NCBI RefSeq assembly: GCF_000004075.3
Contig: NC_026657.2
Location: 4,340,001-4,404,000 of the forward strand
DNA length: 64,000 nucleotides
Source of the DNA: Cucumis sativus
Taxonomy: Eukaryota > Streptophyta > Magnoliopsida > Cucurbitales > Cucurbitaceae
Reading direction: 5' to 3'
Shown: piece by piece, positions 1 to 12,625 of the stretch
How the letters are laid out: each line of letters opens with the position of its first letter
Numbering within the stretch: position 1 is the first letter of the stretch
The notes under the pieces: model-generated
What the model saw: the letters and a program-made list of their open reading frames with translations, nothing else
Told to the model about the DNA's origin: nothing
Database searches by the model: none
Program-made: the position numbers and the translations under genes

Positions 1-2035
1 ACTAAAAGATGTAACTATTAACAATTTCATAGTTAAGGAAGTGAAAATGTTCATCTTCTAAATTAAAATAATTAATAATCTATTTAATTATTAATTCTTA
101 CATAAATACAGTGAATGAGCTTGTGGTAATTTTCAAATATGAATGGCTATAAAACTTCTTTTTCTACATCACATTGCACACAATTTCGAAAGAAATATGT
201 CAGTTTTATTGCATGTTTTTTTGCTTTATGTCAAACAACCTACTTTTACATGCAACGAAGCTGACATATTTTCAGTATTGGATTGTTCATTTTATTTTCA
301 TTATTTTTTCTTTTTCTGGTTTTTTATGCTTTTCTAGATGTGTTTATTTTTAAAATATATCTCTTGAAAATATTTTACCTTTCATCTATGTTTCAAGTTG
401 ATACATAAGGGGCAACACCTCTTTGCATGTAAAAGTAGGTTGTCTCCCTCTATCTTTAACTTTTCCCTTTCTTTTCATTTGCCAGTGATTATGTTGATTA
501 CAGAAGAAATAAGAAACCTCCAAACTTTCTTCTTCTTTACTTTCTTTTTTTTTCTTTTTTCTTTTATGAGTTTCTTTTTGGATTTTTATTGATGGTTTTA
601 TTTGTAGAAGGTGGTGAGATGATGAAGATGAAGATAGAAAGAATGAGAAGATATACATAGGAATTTTTTAAGTGGTTCGACAAATATACTTACGTCCACT
701 GTGCTTTTGGGAGCAAGATTGTCTTTCAGTATGAGTGTTTTTCAAAAATGAATGATACAAGGTATTTACAAAATGATACTCTAATTTAGTGAAGAGTTTT
801 CACAATACATAAACATGCACTTTAGAACATCTCCATTAGTGGTTGAGTTTTCGATCGATCTACACCTAGGGGCTAGGCTAGACTCATCAAATAGAGAAGT
901 CATTGGGTTTGATCCAAAAAATTCATAAACATCACTAAAAATGAAAGCACATCCGAAGTTCAATACAAACAACAATAGGAATTAGAAAAATGTATCATTA
1001 ATTGATAGTATGTGATTTATGAAGTTAATGTTTTTTTATCAAAAAATATATCGTCAATTGACATCTTTAAGAATATGATATAAGAGAAAAACTTTGGGTT
1101 TGCTATCTTCTTTTAATTTGTATTTTTTATTCATTCATCAACTCTCTTCTCTAAGAGTTTTTGTAATTTAGTATAGTAAACCAATCTAGTATTGTTGATT
1201 TATTTTTCTAAAGGTTGCAAAGTAGAATTGTCTGACAGTCATTATAGCATTTCATTTTAAGAACTATTTATGAGTTTAATCTTAAACAACAATCGAAAAA
1301 AAAAATTAATCAATTGAAATTGAAGATAATTAATAAAAAAAAAGTTTGCAAGAAAGAAAAAAAATCAAGCTATTCAATAAAATAAAAATGAAACACAATA
1401 TCACGTGACATGTGTTGAACTAGTTCAATATAAATGTATAGTATCGCTTGGTTCTTCGAAACAAATCATTGTTAAGTGGAGATGAAAGTGCAAGGAGACA
1501 TGAAAAATGAGAAGACAAAAATAAAAGATAAATAGTGAATCTAGAAAATTACAAGAAGGAGAGGGAAATGCAATAATATTTATTTCTTCCATATTAGATA
1601 TCTATACAAATACTTTCTTTCATTTATTTGTAAACATTATCTTATTTTCTATTTGTTTGAAACTCTTTCGTCTTTTTGTTATTTTTTTTCTTATATAGAT
1701 GAGTATAATAAAAAATTTATTCCATATTCTTTTTTTTATTATATCTTTCTTTTATTTTTTCAGATAAATGAGAAAGTAAAATGACATCACACTTTATTTT
1801 TCATCATGTCATTTATCTTAAATTAGTATATTTATTTATTGTGTTTTTACTCTAAAATTTCTAACATTTTTTAGAGTGTTTTTTATTTATTTTAAAATTA
1901 GTACTATTTTAGATAATAAAAATTTAATACTTAGACATGAGCACGCAATTAACCTAAAAAAAGTTAGAAATTGAAATATGTTTAAACTAAATTCAAATCA
2001 ATGATTTTGGTTACACATTTTAAAAAATATGACGT
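1..2035. other. AT-rich intergenic DNA, no gene
   Basis: The stretch is dominated by A/T runs, and its short open frames have no recognisable domain. Near 670-720 a GTGGTTCGACAA-like phrase is followed by TACGTCCACTG. This resembles a phrase I associate with plant LTR ends, but no paired copy or coding remnant is visible here. I see no gene. Confidence 0.5.
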
Positions 2036-2720
2036 TTGGAAAGGGAATTTAATTATATATGTCTCAATTGCTTCTTTCCACAAAAATTAATCCTTTCACT
2101 GTCGACATTCTTGAATAGATGTTGGTTCATAATTCTCGTTTTTAAATTTAACATCAAGAGCAACATTATATGCAAAATTGTTGTCAACAACTACATTAAT
2201 TCAGTTCCATCTTGTCATGACATAGTTTATCGAGATCTCATCATTATTCTTAGTTGTTTTATCTTCTTCGACATTTTTGTCAAAAGTTATTTTTTGGATT
2301 TCTTCTGGAACATCCACATCTTTAATCGAGTTATTGGCTCGATTCTTTTTTCGATGATTTTTATCTTTGAAACCAACTTGTCTACCATTCTTTTAGTGTG
2401 TTCTATATTAATTAATGACAACATGTTGTGTAGGATATCAATTTTTCTCATCATTATGGATCGTGGATGACTTGTTTGGTTGTGTCAAATTGCAAATATG
2501 TATGGATTCATGAACTTCAAGTTCATTGTTGCATATGTTTCAATTACTCTTATATGAGTATAATATAATCCAGAAGATAAAACATGCAACTTTTCTAATA
2601 TAAGTTTTTCATTTGAGACAGTAGATATAATATAAATATATTCTATCTCATTCTTTCTATCAGTATCAATATGATAACCATTGCAACATATATTTTTAAA
2701 ACTCAATAAGTTTCTCTTTG
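2036..2720 (-). mobile_element. Decayed Ty1/copia pol fragment
   Basis: Read on the minus strand, two blocks match copia polyproteins. The first (about 2706-2460) ends in a GAG-pre-integrase-like stretch with LSSGLYYTHIR, then HPRSIMMR just past a stop. The second (about 2290-2036) resembles the region just before the reverse transcriptase, with SINYVMTRWN, NFAYNVALDV and WKEAIE. Most of integrase, which should lie between the blocks, is missing, and stops interrupt the frame. The plus-strand open frame over 2036-2470 is only the shadow of this remnant. No LTRs are visible on either side. Family match is by eye. Confidence 0.6.
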
Positions 2721-3836
2721 ATTGATAAAAAAGAACAAAATATTTTTCCTTGTTAGTAATGTGTGCATAATTGCACTATCTTCATTACTTATTCTTAAGT
2801 TATTCAATATAAAAAAGTTATCTATGCTTTTTTATTAAACAAAATAATTACAATCATAAGAAAACTTAGAATATATATAAAAACGAGAGAACAAAAAGCT
2901 TTAATTATTAATTCATAAATAAAACACTTTTGATCAAATATGTTATTTTCTTCATGAGTTTCAAAATTTTACTGCATCCAATTTTGTCATACTGGATGGG
3001 TCAAGTATATTATAAGTTTGATATGCAAAATCTACTTCCACATTTTCTTATTTTTCTTGTGAAGCTTTTCTTTTTATGATCATCATTTCACGTGGCTCTT
3101 TTGAGTTTTGAATGATTATAATGATCAACCACGAAAAATAATTACTTCTTATAACAATCGTCAAATTCACAACATTCACTCCATGAAATGTGATTGTTCT
3201 AGTTGGTCAAGGTTGATTATTTTCATACACCACTATTTAAAATTTACAACATTCAATTCATAAAAATGTTGTTTCTTTAGTTGACTAATGTTTATTATTT
3301 TTCAACCAATAACTCGTTATTTCATTCAACCACAATAAGAAATTAAGAAAATGTTTCTTCAAAATATTTCTCTTGATATTACTACTGTAGAAGCTATCCA
3401 AAATATAAGATAATTGTTTTCTGATGATAATATTATTCATGACATTTTAATGTATCAAACTTTTATTATTAGAAATAAATAATAGAAATTTAATATATAT
3501 CAAACATGCAAAATAATATTTATTTGATTAATTATAACGAGTACGAAAAAATTGACATATCGTTAGAACGACGGGAGGAGACAACCTACCTTTGGATTTA
3601 TAATAGTTAAATGATATTTGAATAATGTTTTATATAAGATGTGTTTATGTTGAGAGATATCTTTAATAACAAGTAGAAAAAAAGGTATTTGGAAATTATT
3701 ATTATTAGGATTAAAGAAGCACCAAAAGTAAAAAACTATTTGAAAACATTTACAAAATATTGCTATCTAAAATAATTTCTTTTATTTTACTTATATTTCC
3801 TATTTTATAATATTAGAAAAGGTTCCAAAAGATAGA
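2721..3836. other. AT-rich intergenic DNA upstream of the helicase
   Basis: The stretch has only short open frames and A/T runs. No RNA gene, repeat array or coding remnant was recognised. The last 200 bases before 3837 are the presumed promoter of the helicase gene; no clear TATA box stands out. Confidence 0.5.
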
Positions 3837-3851
3837 AAACCCTAAACCCTA
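3837..3851 (+). promoter_or_regulatory. Telo-box in the 5' region of the helicase gene
   Basis: The sequence AAACCCTAAACCCTA lies about 180 bases before the start codon. Telo-boxes (AAACCCTAA) are known promoter or leader elements of plant ribosomal-protein and ribosome-biogenesis genes. This suits the predicted rRNA-processing role of the helicase. I did not find a partner site II (TGGGCC/T) motif close by. Function is inferred from position and motif only. Confidence 0.6.
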
Positions 3852-4027
3852 CCTTCGCCCCCTCTACGCCATTGATTTTCTTCCTTCTTCAGTTCTTTCA
3901 TCTTTCTACTTCTCCATCTCCAGTTATTGTCTCAGCCACCGCTACTCACCGGCGCGCCCCCAATTGCCACTTTTTTTTTTTATTCTATCCTTATTTCTCC
4001 CTCTGCTGCACTTTCAGTTTTTTCACA

Positions 4028-7000
4028 ATGAAGCAGAAATTCAAATCCAAGAACTCTGGCAAGCAGAAGAGACTATCCGAAAATGAAGAAATTAAGCTCT
4101 TAAATTCATGGATTGAATCACAGAAACCGGACTCAGGCTCCAATCCTATGTCGCTTCCTCCGCCGCTACCGAATGCTCCCATTGGCCGTATCGACGACGA
4201 TACATACTCTCGTTACGCCGGAGCGACGAGGTTTGATCAGCTGCCGATTTCGAGCAAGACCAAAGATGGGTTGCGCAAAGCTGAGTTCATTGACATGACT
4301 GACATACAGAAGGCTTCACTGCCTCACGCGCTTTGTGGTCGAGATATTCTTGGTGCAGCTAAAACTGGTTCGGGAAAGACGCTAGCTTTTCTTATACCTG
4401 TAAGTTGAATAGGGATCGTGTAATTAACTAAAACTAAAGTCGTTCTAGATTGGATTTGAGGGTCGTTATTTAGAATAAGTTTGGGATAATTGAGAAGCGT
4501 TTGTAATTGGCTTTTGTCAAAAATTTATTTGCATTGTGTATCTTACCTCTTGCGTGCATAATTGCTTAAATTGATCAAAGGAATCCTATTTCAGGTTCTT
4601 GAAAAATTGTATAGAGAGAGATGGGGTCCCGAGTTTGGAGTAGGGAGTATAATAATATCTCCCACAAGAGAATTAGGAGCTCAGCTGTTTGATGTATTGA
4701 AAGCTGTAGGAAAATTTCATAATTTCAGTGCTGGCCTATTAATTGGTGGTCGTAAAGATGTTAACACTGAGAAGGAGCACGTGAATGAGTTGAACATTCT
4801 TGTCTGCACTCCTGGTCGACTTCTTCAGCATATGGACGAGACTCCAAATTTTGATTGTTCACAGCTTCAGGTCATCATATTTAATTTCTAAATATATTCC
4901 ATACCTCTTCTTTACAAATAAATGGTTAAAATGTCATGTAATTTTTTATACATCACAGTTAGCTCTTTGAACGCCATTCTTATCACCCTTCGCATCTCAG
5001 TTACCTAGTTGCATTCCCAGATACAACTGTAGATTTGATGCTTTGTTTGTTTGTTCTGACCTTTGTTTTAAACATTGGCCGCTGCCCAGTGTTCCTCCAT
5101 TTTTTTTATTAGGCTCCTTTCTCTATCTTACACCGAATTAGGGAATGGAATTGAAAATAAGATTACATCGTATAGATTTCCAAGCTTATTTTTTGTTTTT
5201 GTTTTTGTTTTTTTCTAAAAAATTATTGTGTTGGTTCATCGCTACTTGCTTAATGTAATAATGTGCTTCCTTTTCCTCTCAGTGACGTTTTAGTTGTATG
5301 CATAATTCTCTACTGATTGGATGGTTCCTGGCCAGTGACAGGTTTTAGTCCTTGATGAAGCAGATCGTATTCTTGATGTTGGATTTAAGAAGACTTTAAA
5401 TGCTATCATCTCACAGCTACCTAAGCACAGACAAACCTTTCTGTTCTCAGCAACTCAAACGAAGTCTGTTCAGGATCTTGCCAGACTCAGTTTGAAAGAT
5501 CCTGAGTACCTTAGTGTCCATGAAGAATCTACGACTGCCACACCCAATAGTCTACAGCAAACTGCGATGGTTGTCCCTCTTGAGCAGAAGCTGGACATGT
5601 TATGGAGCTTTATAAAGGCGCATCTTAATTCTAAGATTCTCGTGTTTCTCTCTAGTTGTAAGCAGGTAAGGATTGGTCATGCTTTTTTACAAGTTGAACT
5701 TTTGATTGTAGGAGATCTCATATTAAACATATCACTCTAAAAGATAAGTTCTCACATGTTTACGTCTAATGGGTCTGGTCTTTTTGTCTACTGTGACATT
5801 TTAAAGTTTACATACTATCATTAAATAATGGGCCTGCATACTCATACGTATCCATGTATACATAGATAACTATTTAATAAATATAAACCCCAGTTTAATT
5901 AGTTTATAGCTCATGCAGTGGTTGATAGTCTTCTATTTTTGGCTGTTATAGCCTATTTTTTGGATTTTGCTATCATCTTAAATCATTCTATAGTTCATAG
6001 TATTAATGATAGCTTTGTTCCTTATCATTTCAAATTCCTGAAATCCTCTGTGGCTCTGCCTTGGGATCTGAGACCAAATATGACTCATTTAAATGCTTCG
6101 ATGTTTGACCATTGGGAAGATGATAGAAGATTCGGCTGATTTGTTGAATATATTAAGTAATACTGGACTTGGCCACTTGGATGATCGTAGCATATGAGGT
6201 TTTTTGGAGTGTAGTGGAGAACTCTGAACTCTGTTTCTCCACGTTTTGTAACCTATGTGCTTTATTGTGCCTCAAGCTTTAATAAACCTTGCCTTTGGTA
6301 TGGGGCTTTCGCTCCCCTTTTTGTAATTTCATACATCAATACTATGGTTTCTTATCTGTCTGTGTGTGTATAAGAAGACAATAAAACTGGTTAGTAGCAT
6401 AAATTTTAATTCGTATTATGCACATCCATGGAAAAGATTATTATTCTCCAAGAAGTAATCTGATAACAAAAGTACCAAGCCCCACAAATACAAATTCAAA
6501 GAAAGATAAAAGTGATAAGACTTATTTTAGTTCTCACAATCTTTCTTTTGGTTTGTTCCTTTATATTTATAATTTTGAGGATTAGTCTTCTTTCCTTTCC
6601 TTATTGGAAAGTTCTATATCCTTTTAAGAAAATACATGCACGCATATTGGTACCAAGCAAGAACTTATGAATATTGTTTTAGAAACTACTGTCATCTCTT
6701 ATAAAAATTATAATTTTTTTATTGTTTATTATGAAAAAATAAAATACTGTCACATCTCTTATAAAAAACAACAATAATGTCACTCTCAATGTTACTGTCC
6801 GTTGCTTCAATCATTGACATTTCTCTGCATCTTTCAACAGGTAAAATTTGTTTTTGAAACTTTCAAAAAGTTGCGCCCTGGAATCCCATTGAAGTGCCTC
6901 CATGGAAGGATGAAGCAGGACAAAAGGATGGGTATTTATTCCGAGTTCTGTGAGAAGCGCTCAGTTCTCTTCTCAACAGATGTAGCCTCTAGAGGTCTTG

Positions 7001-9227
7001 ATTTTAACAAGGCTGTTGACTGGGTTGTCCAGGTAAACCACGTAAAAGAAATGATCGTGCTTAACTTCCGATGGTGCTTGATTTCAATCTTATTCTTGTT
7101 TATGAAGGTTGATTGCCCCGAGGATGTGGCTTCTTACATACATAGAGTTGGTCGCACTGCTCGGTACCATTCAGGTGGGAAATCGGTTTTATTTATTATG
7201 CCCTCGGAAATGAAAATGCTTGAACAATTGGAATCAGCCAAAGTACCTATTCAGCTTATCAAGGTAAATGTTTTTTTCTTTTTTTTTCTTTTTTTTCTTT
7301 CTTTCTTTTTCATCTCCTTTTCCTGTTCTGTTGGTTCTTTTATTTATTATATCTTATGAAGAGTTGTGTATACAGTCTATATACTAGAATTGTTTCAAAT
7401 ATATCAAGGGAGGTTTATTTAACTTTTACCCTTTATTGTCCAATTTTTCTTATAGTTCTTTTTATAATTTTTTAATCATTGGAAATGTGACCTTTTAAAT
7501 TTGGATAAGTAATATTGTAAGGGACATTTCTGCCATATATATGTATTTATTAACATTCAATACAATGACAGCTGAGATAATTATATTATCATTTTTTGGG
7601 GTGTTTATAAAAGAATACCAACGATATTAGATACGTGTCGACACGGATACTTCGCCATATAAGAAGTGTAGGTGCTTCTTAGAATATCATTGTTTAACTA
7701 GTACTGACTGTGTTATCTAATATTTACTTCATTTGGTAGGCAAACACAAAAAGACTTCAACCAGTTTCTGGTTTGCTGTCAGCCTTGTTAGTCAAGTATC
7801 CTAATTTTCAGCAACTCGCTCAAAGGGCCTTTATCACTTATCTTCGGTCAATTCATATTCAGAAGGATAAGGAAATATTTGATGTTATGAAACTGTCAAT
7901 TGACGAATTTTCAGCTTCATTGGGGTTGCCAATGACCCCAAAAATTCGTTTCATTGATCAGAAAAGGAGGTCGCAGAAGATGTCTGCTAATCCTACCACT
8001 TTTCTTGCATTGGATTCTTCGGGTGATGAGAATGTTTCCAATACAATGGATGGAGAATTGGAGGTTGGTGACTTTAAAGAAAGCGACCAAGGACTTTTTC
8101 CACCTATTGATAACCCTTCTAGCGAAGTTGAAGATGCTGTGTGAGTTCTTTCACTTTTTTGTTTTAGTTTTCAGTTATTTTTTCTTCAGTAGATGATCAT
8201 GATCTGGCAATTTGCATTGGAAAATGTTAATAAAATTACAACTATTTTCTTTAGTTTTCTTGCTACCTGAAAATTTAGAAATTTTGCTCAGGGCACCTAC
8301 GCGGATATTGAAGAAAAAGAAGTTAAAGATCAATGTCCACAGGCCAGTAGGGACGAGAGTCAGTTTTGATGATGATGGCAACCCACTTGCCCCTCTTGCT
8401 AAGCTTGCTGACATCAAAACTAGCAATGATGCATTTGTAGTCGATAAAGGTATGCCTTCTTATTTGTGATTGTAGCTACTTTTTTTTTTGTAGGAATTGT
8501 GATTACTACTATTTATTTATTTATCTTTTGGGACTCCTTTGCTTTTTGATAGGCGCTGCTTTCTTTGATATGGTTTCTTCTTTCTTGTCTATTCAATCTT
8601 CCCACGTAAAGCTGTACAGGAAAATAAGAAGGGCAAATAAATGCGTTGGTGTTGACTTAGGACCTGTTTGGATTGTCTTTACTTCTTTTGCACTTGTAAA
8701 CTCTAATTTTGAGATTTAGAAAGCCAATCCAAACACACTTTTATTTTGTTAGACTACATAACAAATGTAGAAAATGTAAAATAGTGCAAAGTGATGCCTG
8801 AACTACTAGTGGTATCTTGTAGTGAATCTGCTCTACTGTGTGCAAAAGCATGAAAACAAGCAAATAAGTATTTTTATTTACTATTTGGTTTATGTGTACA
8901 GATGAAAAAAATGAGTTCTACAAAAAGAGGAGGGAAGAGTTAAAACAAGCTGACAAGGAAGACAAACTTCTCAATCGGAATCGTCTTAAAGAGAAGCGAA
9001 AGGAGAAGATGAATAAGATGAAGAAGAGGGCGGCCAAAGAAACACAGGATGACGAGGATGACATTTCTGAGTCTGAAGAAGAAAGACCACAGAAAAGGTC
9101 CAAGAAATTTGTTGACAGTGATAGTGATATTGACAATAAAGTAGAAAACAAGTTCAATACAGAGTCCATTTCAGTGGCAGAACAAGAGGAGTTGGCTCTC
9201 AAATTATTGAGTTCTTTGCAATCATAA
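4028..9227 (+). CDS. RH32: DEAD-box ATP-dependent RNA helicase, DDX10/Dbp4 type (RH32-like)
   Basis: Eight coding exons: 4028-4399, 4595-4870, 5342-5665, 6841-7032, 7108-7263, 7740-8140, 8292-8449 and 8902-9227. They give 734 residues, close to the roughly 740 I recall for Arabidopsis RH32. All helicase motifs are present: Walker A AKTGSGKT (111-118), PTREL (147-151), TPGR (196-199), DEAD (221-224), SAT (252-254), [11 protein letters not shown] (369-379) and HRVGRTAR (400-407). A DUF4217-like segment follows at about 465-530, then a lysine-rich, acidic tail. Family members act in the nucleolus in 18S rRNA processing (Dbp4 releases U14 snoRNA in yeast); that role is inferred. The ATG at 4028 is the first in frame after a CT-rich leader. 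Intron 3 (5666-6840) is the largest and carries repeat-like sequence. The gene appears intact. Confidence 0.93.
8666..8734. repeat. Small inverted-repeat element in helicase intron 7
   Basis: The arms GTTTGGATTGTCTTT (8666-8680) and AAAGCCAATCCAAAC (8720-8734) are inverted copies with one mismatch, separated by about 39 bases. The unit looks like a very short foldback or MITE-like insertion inside the intron between 8450 and 8901. No convincing target duplication was found. Confidence 0.5.
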
Positions 9228-10790
9228 TTTTCAAAAGGTGCTTGTATTTAAAATTTTCATAGCAATCTCCACTGTTTTATTACCCACTATACTAGTTGAG
9301 TTTTGATCACCCTGGAGGATTTTATTTATGTTCTTCTGTAGCAATCTCCACTGTGTTCAGGTCCAAAGCCTTTTTGTAATAGGGTCCCTTCTGTATAATT
9401 TAATCAAAAAATTTTGAGCCACTTGTAATTCTGAATTTTAAATTTTTTACTCACCAAGCATTTCTGCAAAACAATGTTGTACTTTTGAATGAGGTTGGAT
9501 TATGTTCTAATAATGTCTCTCTTGTCACTATGTTTGTTTCTGAAGTTTAAAATCTGTAGTTTTACATAAGATTTGGGAATGTAGAAGTAGATATTTGAGA
9601 AGATTCTCAGGTAACTATGACAGAAGGGAGAGGAGAATCCAGAAGAAATGGAAAAAAAGAGAAGAAGAGATTAGAGAGAGATAAACATGGCCACCTCGCC
9701 CCTCTAATTACCAATCTGTCATCTTACCAATATAATAAATTCACCAAATTAACTGTCATCTCAACACAACTTTTGGTCGATTAAAACTTTCTGTTTTAAA
9801 ATCTTATGAGATGTCTGGGGGTTAACATTGTAATAAAGAGAGAAATAAAGAATAGGGCTGTAACGATAAATAGAGATTTGAAATAGATAATAATACTATT
9901 ACTGAAGTTTCAAACATGGAGTGGGTTAGGTTATATAATTGTAACTTATACTATTGCGTAAATTGGAAAAATGATGTAGTGTTTCTTTTAAAAAAAATAT
10001 ATGAGGAAAAATGGGTTCTTTTGAAACAAATTAGGTAAATAGGGTTTTTTTCTTTTCTGTTGGTAGTAAAGAGATTTATTTTTTGTCGTCGTTTTTAGAC
10101 ACATTCTCTCTATTCTTTTTTTTTGTTTTTCTTTAATTTTTCCTTTTACCTATTTCCTAAAATGAGATCTATACCAAACATATCTTAATTTTTAGTTTCT
10201 CGAAATTGAAATAAATTTGGTTGAAAAATACAGATAATATTTTTAAAAAAAAAGTGTTAAAAGGAAAAAGAAAAAAAAAGGGAGAATGAGTAAAATTTCT
10301 ATGGAAAAAAGTAAAAAAAAAAATAAATAAATAAAGGAAAAAACCATTTTTAAAAGGAAGTGTTGGTAAAGTACCACGAAACAGTTATTTAGAAGACTAC
10401 AAGAGAAAATTTTGTTTAAAAAGGTCATTTTCATTTAAACTTTTGACGATCTATTTTAAAATTAAATACTTGAAAAGCTAAAACAAACCCATTTAAGGAT
10501 AAAAGGAAAGAGGATTCCATAGAAATTATGTAAAAAATATATAGTGAATGATAAGTTTTTCACAATATTTTCATTATCCAAAACAACAATGCCATGCAGC
10601 ATTCAAACAACGTTAGGCAATGCACATTGATGTTTATGATAATCAATCATCTTAACGCTATGTTTAAGAGCGTCTCCACAGAAATAACGTGAAAAAGAAG
10701 AAGAAAAAAACCATGAAATTGAAGTATGGTTTTTTCTTATAAATAATGCTTTTTTATTTTACAATATAAGATTTAGAAAGAATAATATTT
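9228..10790. other. Helicase 3' region and AT-rich intergenic DNA
   Basis: The first few hundred bases after the helicase stop are probably its 3' untranslated region. The rest is AT-rich, with purine- and A-rich runs around 10240-10345 and no recognisable gene, RNA or repeat array. Confidence 0.5.
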
Positions 10791-11120
10791 TCAAAACCCA
10801 GATATAATTCTGCTACACTTGGTTTTGATCCACCTGATCCCTTTCTTTATTGATCTCTTTACCTTCCCTTCAACTCCATACAATTTGTACTTAGCAACGC
10901 GTTGTCGTCTCCTCATTTCTGGTTTCTTCCACCATGGCTTCTTCATACAACTTTTCGACGGTTCCGATGTCTTCGTCACATATTGTTTCACAAACGAAGG
11001 GTCGACCACAGTTCGCCTCTGTGACTGGTTTAGGTACACCTTGTTTACACTCAATTTTCTCACGTCTATGACTTCCAGGCTCCGACCACCCTTGTTTGGG
11101 TGGTGGTGGAGCCCTTCCAT
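10791..11120 (-). CDS. DUF3511 domain protein, small and basic
   Basis: A single uninterrupted frame of 109 residues starts with an ATG at 11120. The C-terminal half (about 62-107) carries the DUF3511 signature: a basic RRRQRVAKYK stretch, then YGVEGKVKRS and KKGIRWIKTKCS. DUF3511 proteins are short plant-specific proteins of unknown function, usually with this conserved block at the C-terminus. The protein is strongly basic and has no signal peptide or membrane segment. A TATA box lies about 120 bases upstream, which supports a real gene. The opposite-strand frame over the same bases is a shadow. Confidence 0.82.
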   Translation of the reverse strand: MEGLHHHPNKGGRSLEVIDVRKLSVNKVYLNQSQRRTVVDPSFVKQYVTKTSEPSKSCMKKPWWKKPEMRRRQRVAKYKLYGVEGKVKRSIKKGIRWIKTKCSRIISGF

Positions 11121-11241
11121 CGTAGTTTCTATGTTTAGTTTTTAAAGTTGAGAGTGAATGGGATTGAGAGGAAGAGAGGAGAAAGGGGTGGAAAACAAGT
11201 TTTGGGTTTTTGATTTTTGATTTTTAGTTTGGTTTTTAAGG

Positions 11242-11247
11242 TTTATA
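11242..11247 (-). promoter_or_regulatory. TATA box of the DUF3511 gene
   Basis: On the minus strand the sequence reads TCATATAAACC, with TATAAA about 122 bases before the start codon at 11120. Spacing fits a short 5' leader of roughly 90 bases. Confidence 0.55.
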
Positions 11248-11711
11248 TGAGAGAAAAAAAAGTTGGTTGGAATGAGAAGAGAAGCGTGATTATGGGGATT
11301 TTCATCCATACATACACTTTTCCTTGAGGTTTTTTCAATACTAAGGTAGTTGGATTTGCTAATTATGAAAGGTTGTCTAAATTTTATTCATGGGAAAGAG
11401 AGTAATCTTGTTTTCTTTTTGTTAAATCTTTTGATCGCAAACTCATATGTCACATAATGTCGTGATCATATGTTAGAATTTTTAGATCAAAAGACGTTGT
11501 CGTTTCACTCTCTACCTTAGCAGATTTGAAGATTGAGTCCATTTTAATTGAAAATTGCTTGTCTATACATATTAGAGTTATAATCTTCTTTGTGTTCTAC
11601 ATAATTAATGTTCAATATTGGTTGCACAACAATTTCCTTTTATTATTAAATTTGATTGGAGTAGATTACAAAAAGTTGAGTATATTATTTTGTGCCAAAA
11701 TAACCAAACAA
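11248..11711. other. Intergenic DNA between the DUF3511 promoter and the MITE
   Basis: AT-rich sequence with no conserved coding frame. The open frame running from 11526 through the neighbouring MITE has no recognisable domain and is not supported as a gene. Confidence 0.4.
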
Positions 11712-12006
11712 GTTGGGAATGGCTCTTTCGAAGCAGTAAGCCAGGCCGTGAAGAGTGTCCACAGTACTGTGTTGGGTGAGGAAAAACCCAAGCGCAAACA
11801 GGACGATATCGGCAATTCATTTTTCTCGATGCAAGCTTCGCCGAATAATATGAAACATCGTGGAAAGGCCACTTCCAACGTCCAGTCAATGTGTCGGCAA
11901 TAAAGTATTGCCAATGTCGACGTCTATGTCGGCAATAGAAAACACATGAGGCGATGTGGGAGGACATTTGCCCGACGCGACGTCGGGATCGGCAACCATT
12001 CCCAAC
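11712..12006. mobile_element. MITE-like element with GTTGGGAATGG inverted ends
   Basis: An 11-base perfect inverted repeat, GTTGGGAATGG at 11712-11722 and CCATTCCCAAC at 11996-12006, brackets 273 bases that are clearly richer in G+C and CpG than the flanks. Inside are repeated GTCGGCAAT-like phrases and a CGACGCGACGTCG palindrome-rich end. There is no transposase. Similar GTCGG-rich elements are common non-autonomous DNA transposons in plants. A second GTTGGGAA sits at about 12019, so the true right end could lie slightly further out. No target duplication was established. Confidence 0.6.
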
Positions 12007-12619
12007 GCACCAAGAGGGTTGGGAAAAAGTTATTATAATATATATTTTTTAAAATTATTATTATTATTATTTTGGGTTCTAATTCGATATAAATTCAATC
12101 AAATTCTAAAAAACGACTAATGTAAAGTTAATAAGAAATTATTAAAATACCAAATCAAATTTATATTAAAATTAATTCGAATATTAAAAAAATACACTAG
12201 GTTCAGCAATTACATGGAAAATAAAAACTAAAATCTAATTTTTCTAAGAGCGACTTATTTTTAATTGTTTTTTAGTGCAACAATTGTGGAGATATGAAAT
12301 CGAACAACATACGTGTAAGATAGAAGGTTATGATAATTATTGTTGAATTAAATTCAAGGATAGAAACTAAAATTATATTTAATCTAATATTTCCAAGTAA
12401 CCGTCCAAAAAGAAAAAGGAAGAAGTTTGTAGCAAAATCTCAGCCTCTGCGTCTCTATCTTCAATCTTGACTCTTCACCCAACCAAACAATTGGTTTTAC
12501 AAATTTGTGGTACCAAAAACTCACAACTTTAATTATGCTTCGAAGGCAGAAACAGTTCCACGTAGTCACATAAATTTTCCAAAATGAAACAAAAGTTTTC
12601 CTTCAGAGAATCCCTTTAG
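12007..12619. other. Intergenic DNA upstream of FAD4
   Basis: AT-rich sequence with no gene. The last 200 bases are the presumed FAD4 promoter. A short minus-strand open frame at 12384-12569 has no domain and is not supported. Confidence 0.4.
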
Positions 12620-12625
12620 TATAAA
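12620..12625 (+). promoter_or_regulatory. Probable TATA box of FAD4
   Basis: TATAAA in the context TTTAGTATAAACCTC lies about 175 bases before the ATG at 12801. It is followed by a CT-rich stretch typical of plant 5' leaders. Confidence 0.5.

Noticed and set aside
10819..11145. Plus-strand 108-codon frame over the DUF3511 gene
   Set aside because: Antisense shadow of the DUF3511 coding region, which has the conserved domain and TATA box on the minus strand.
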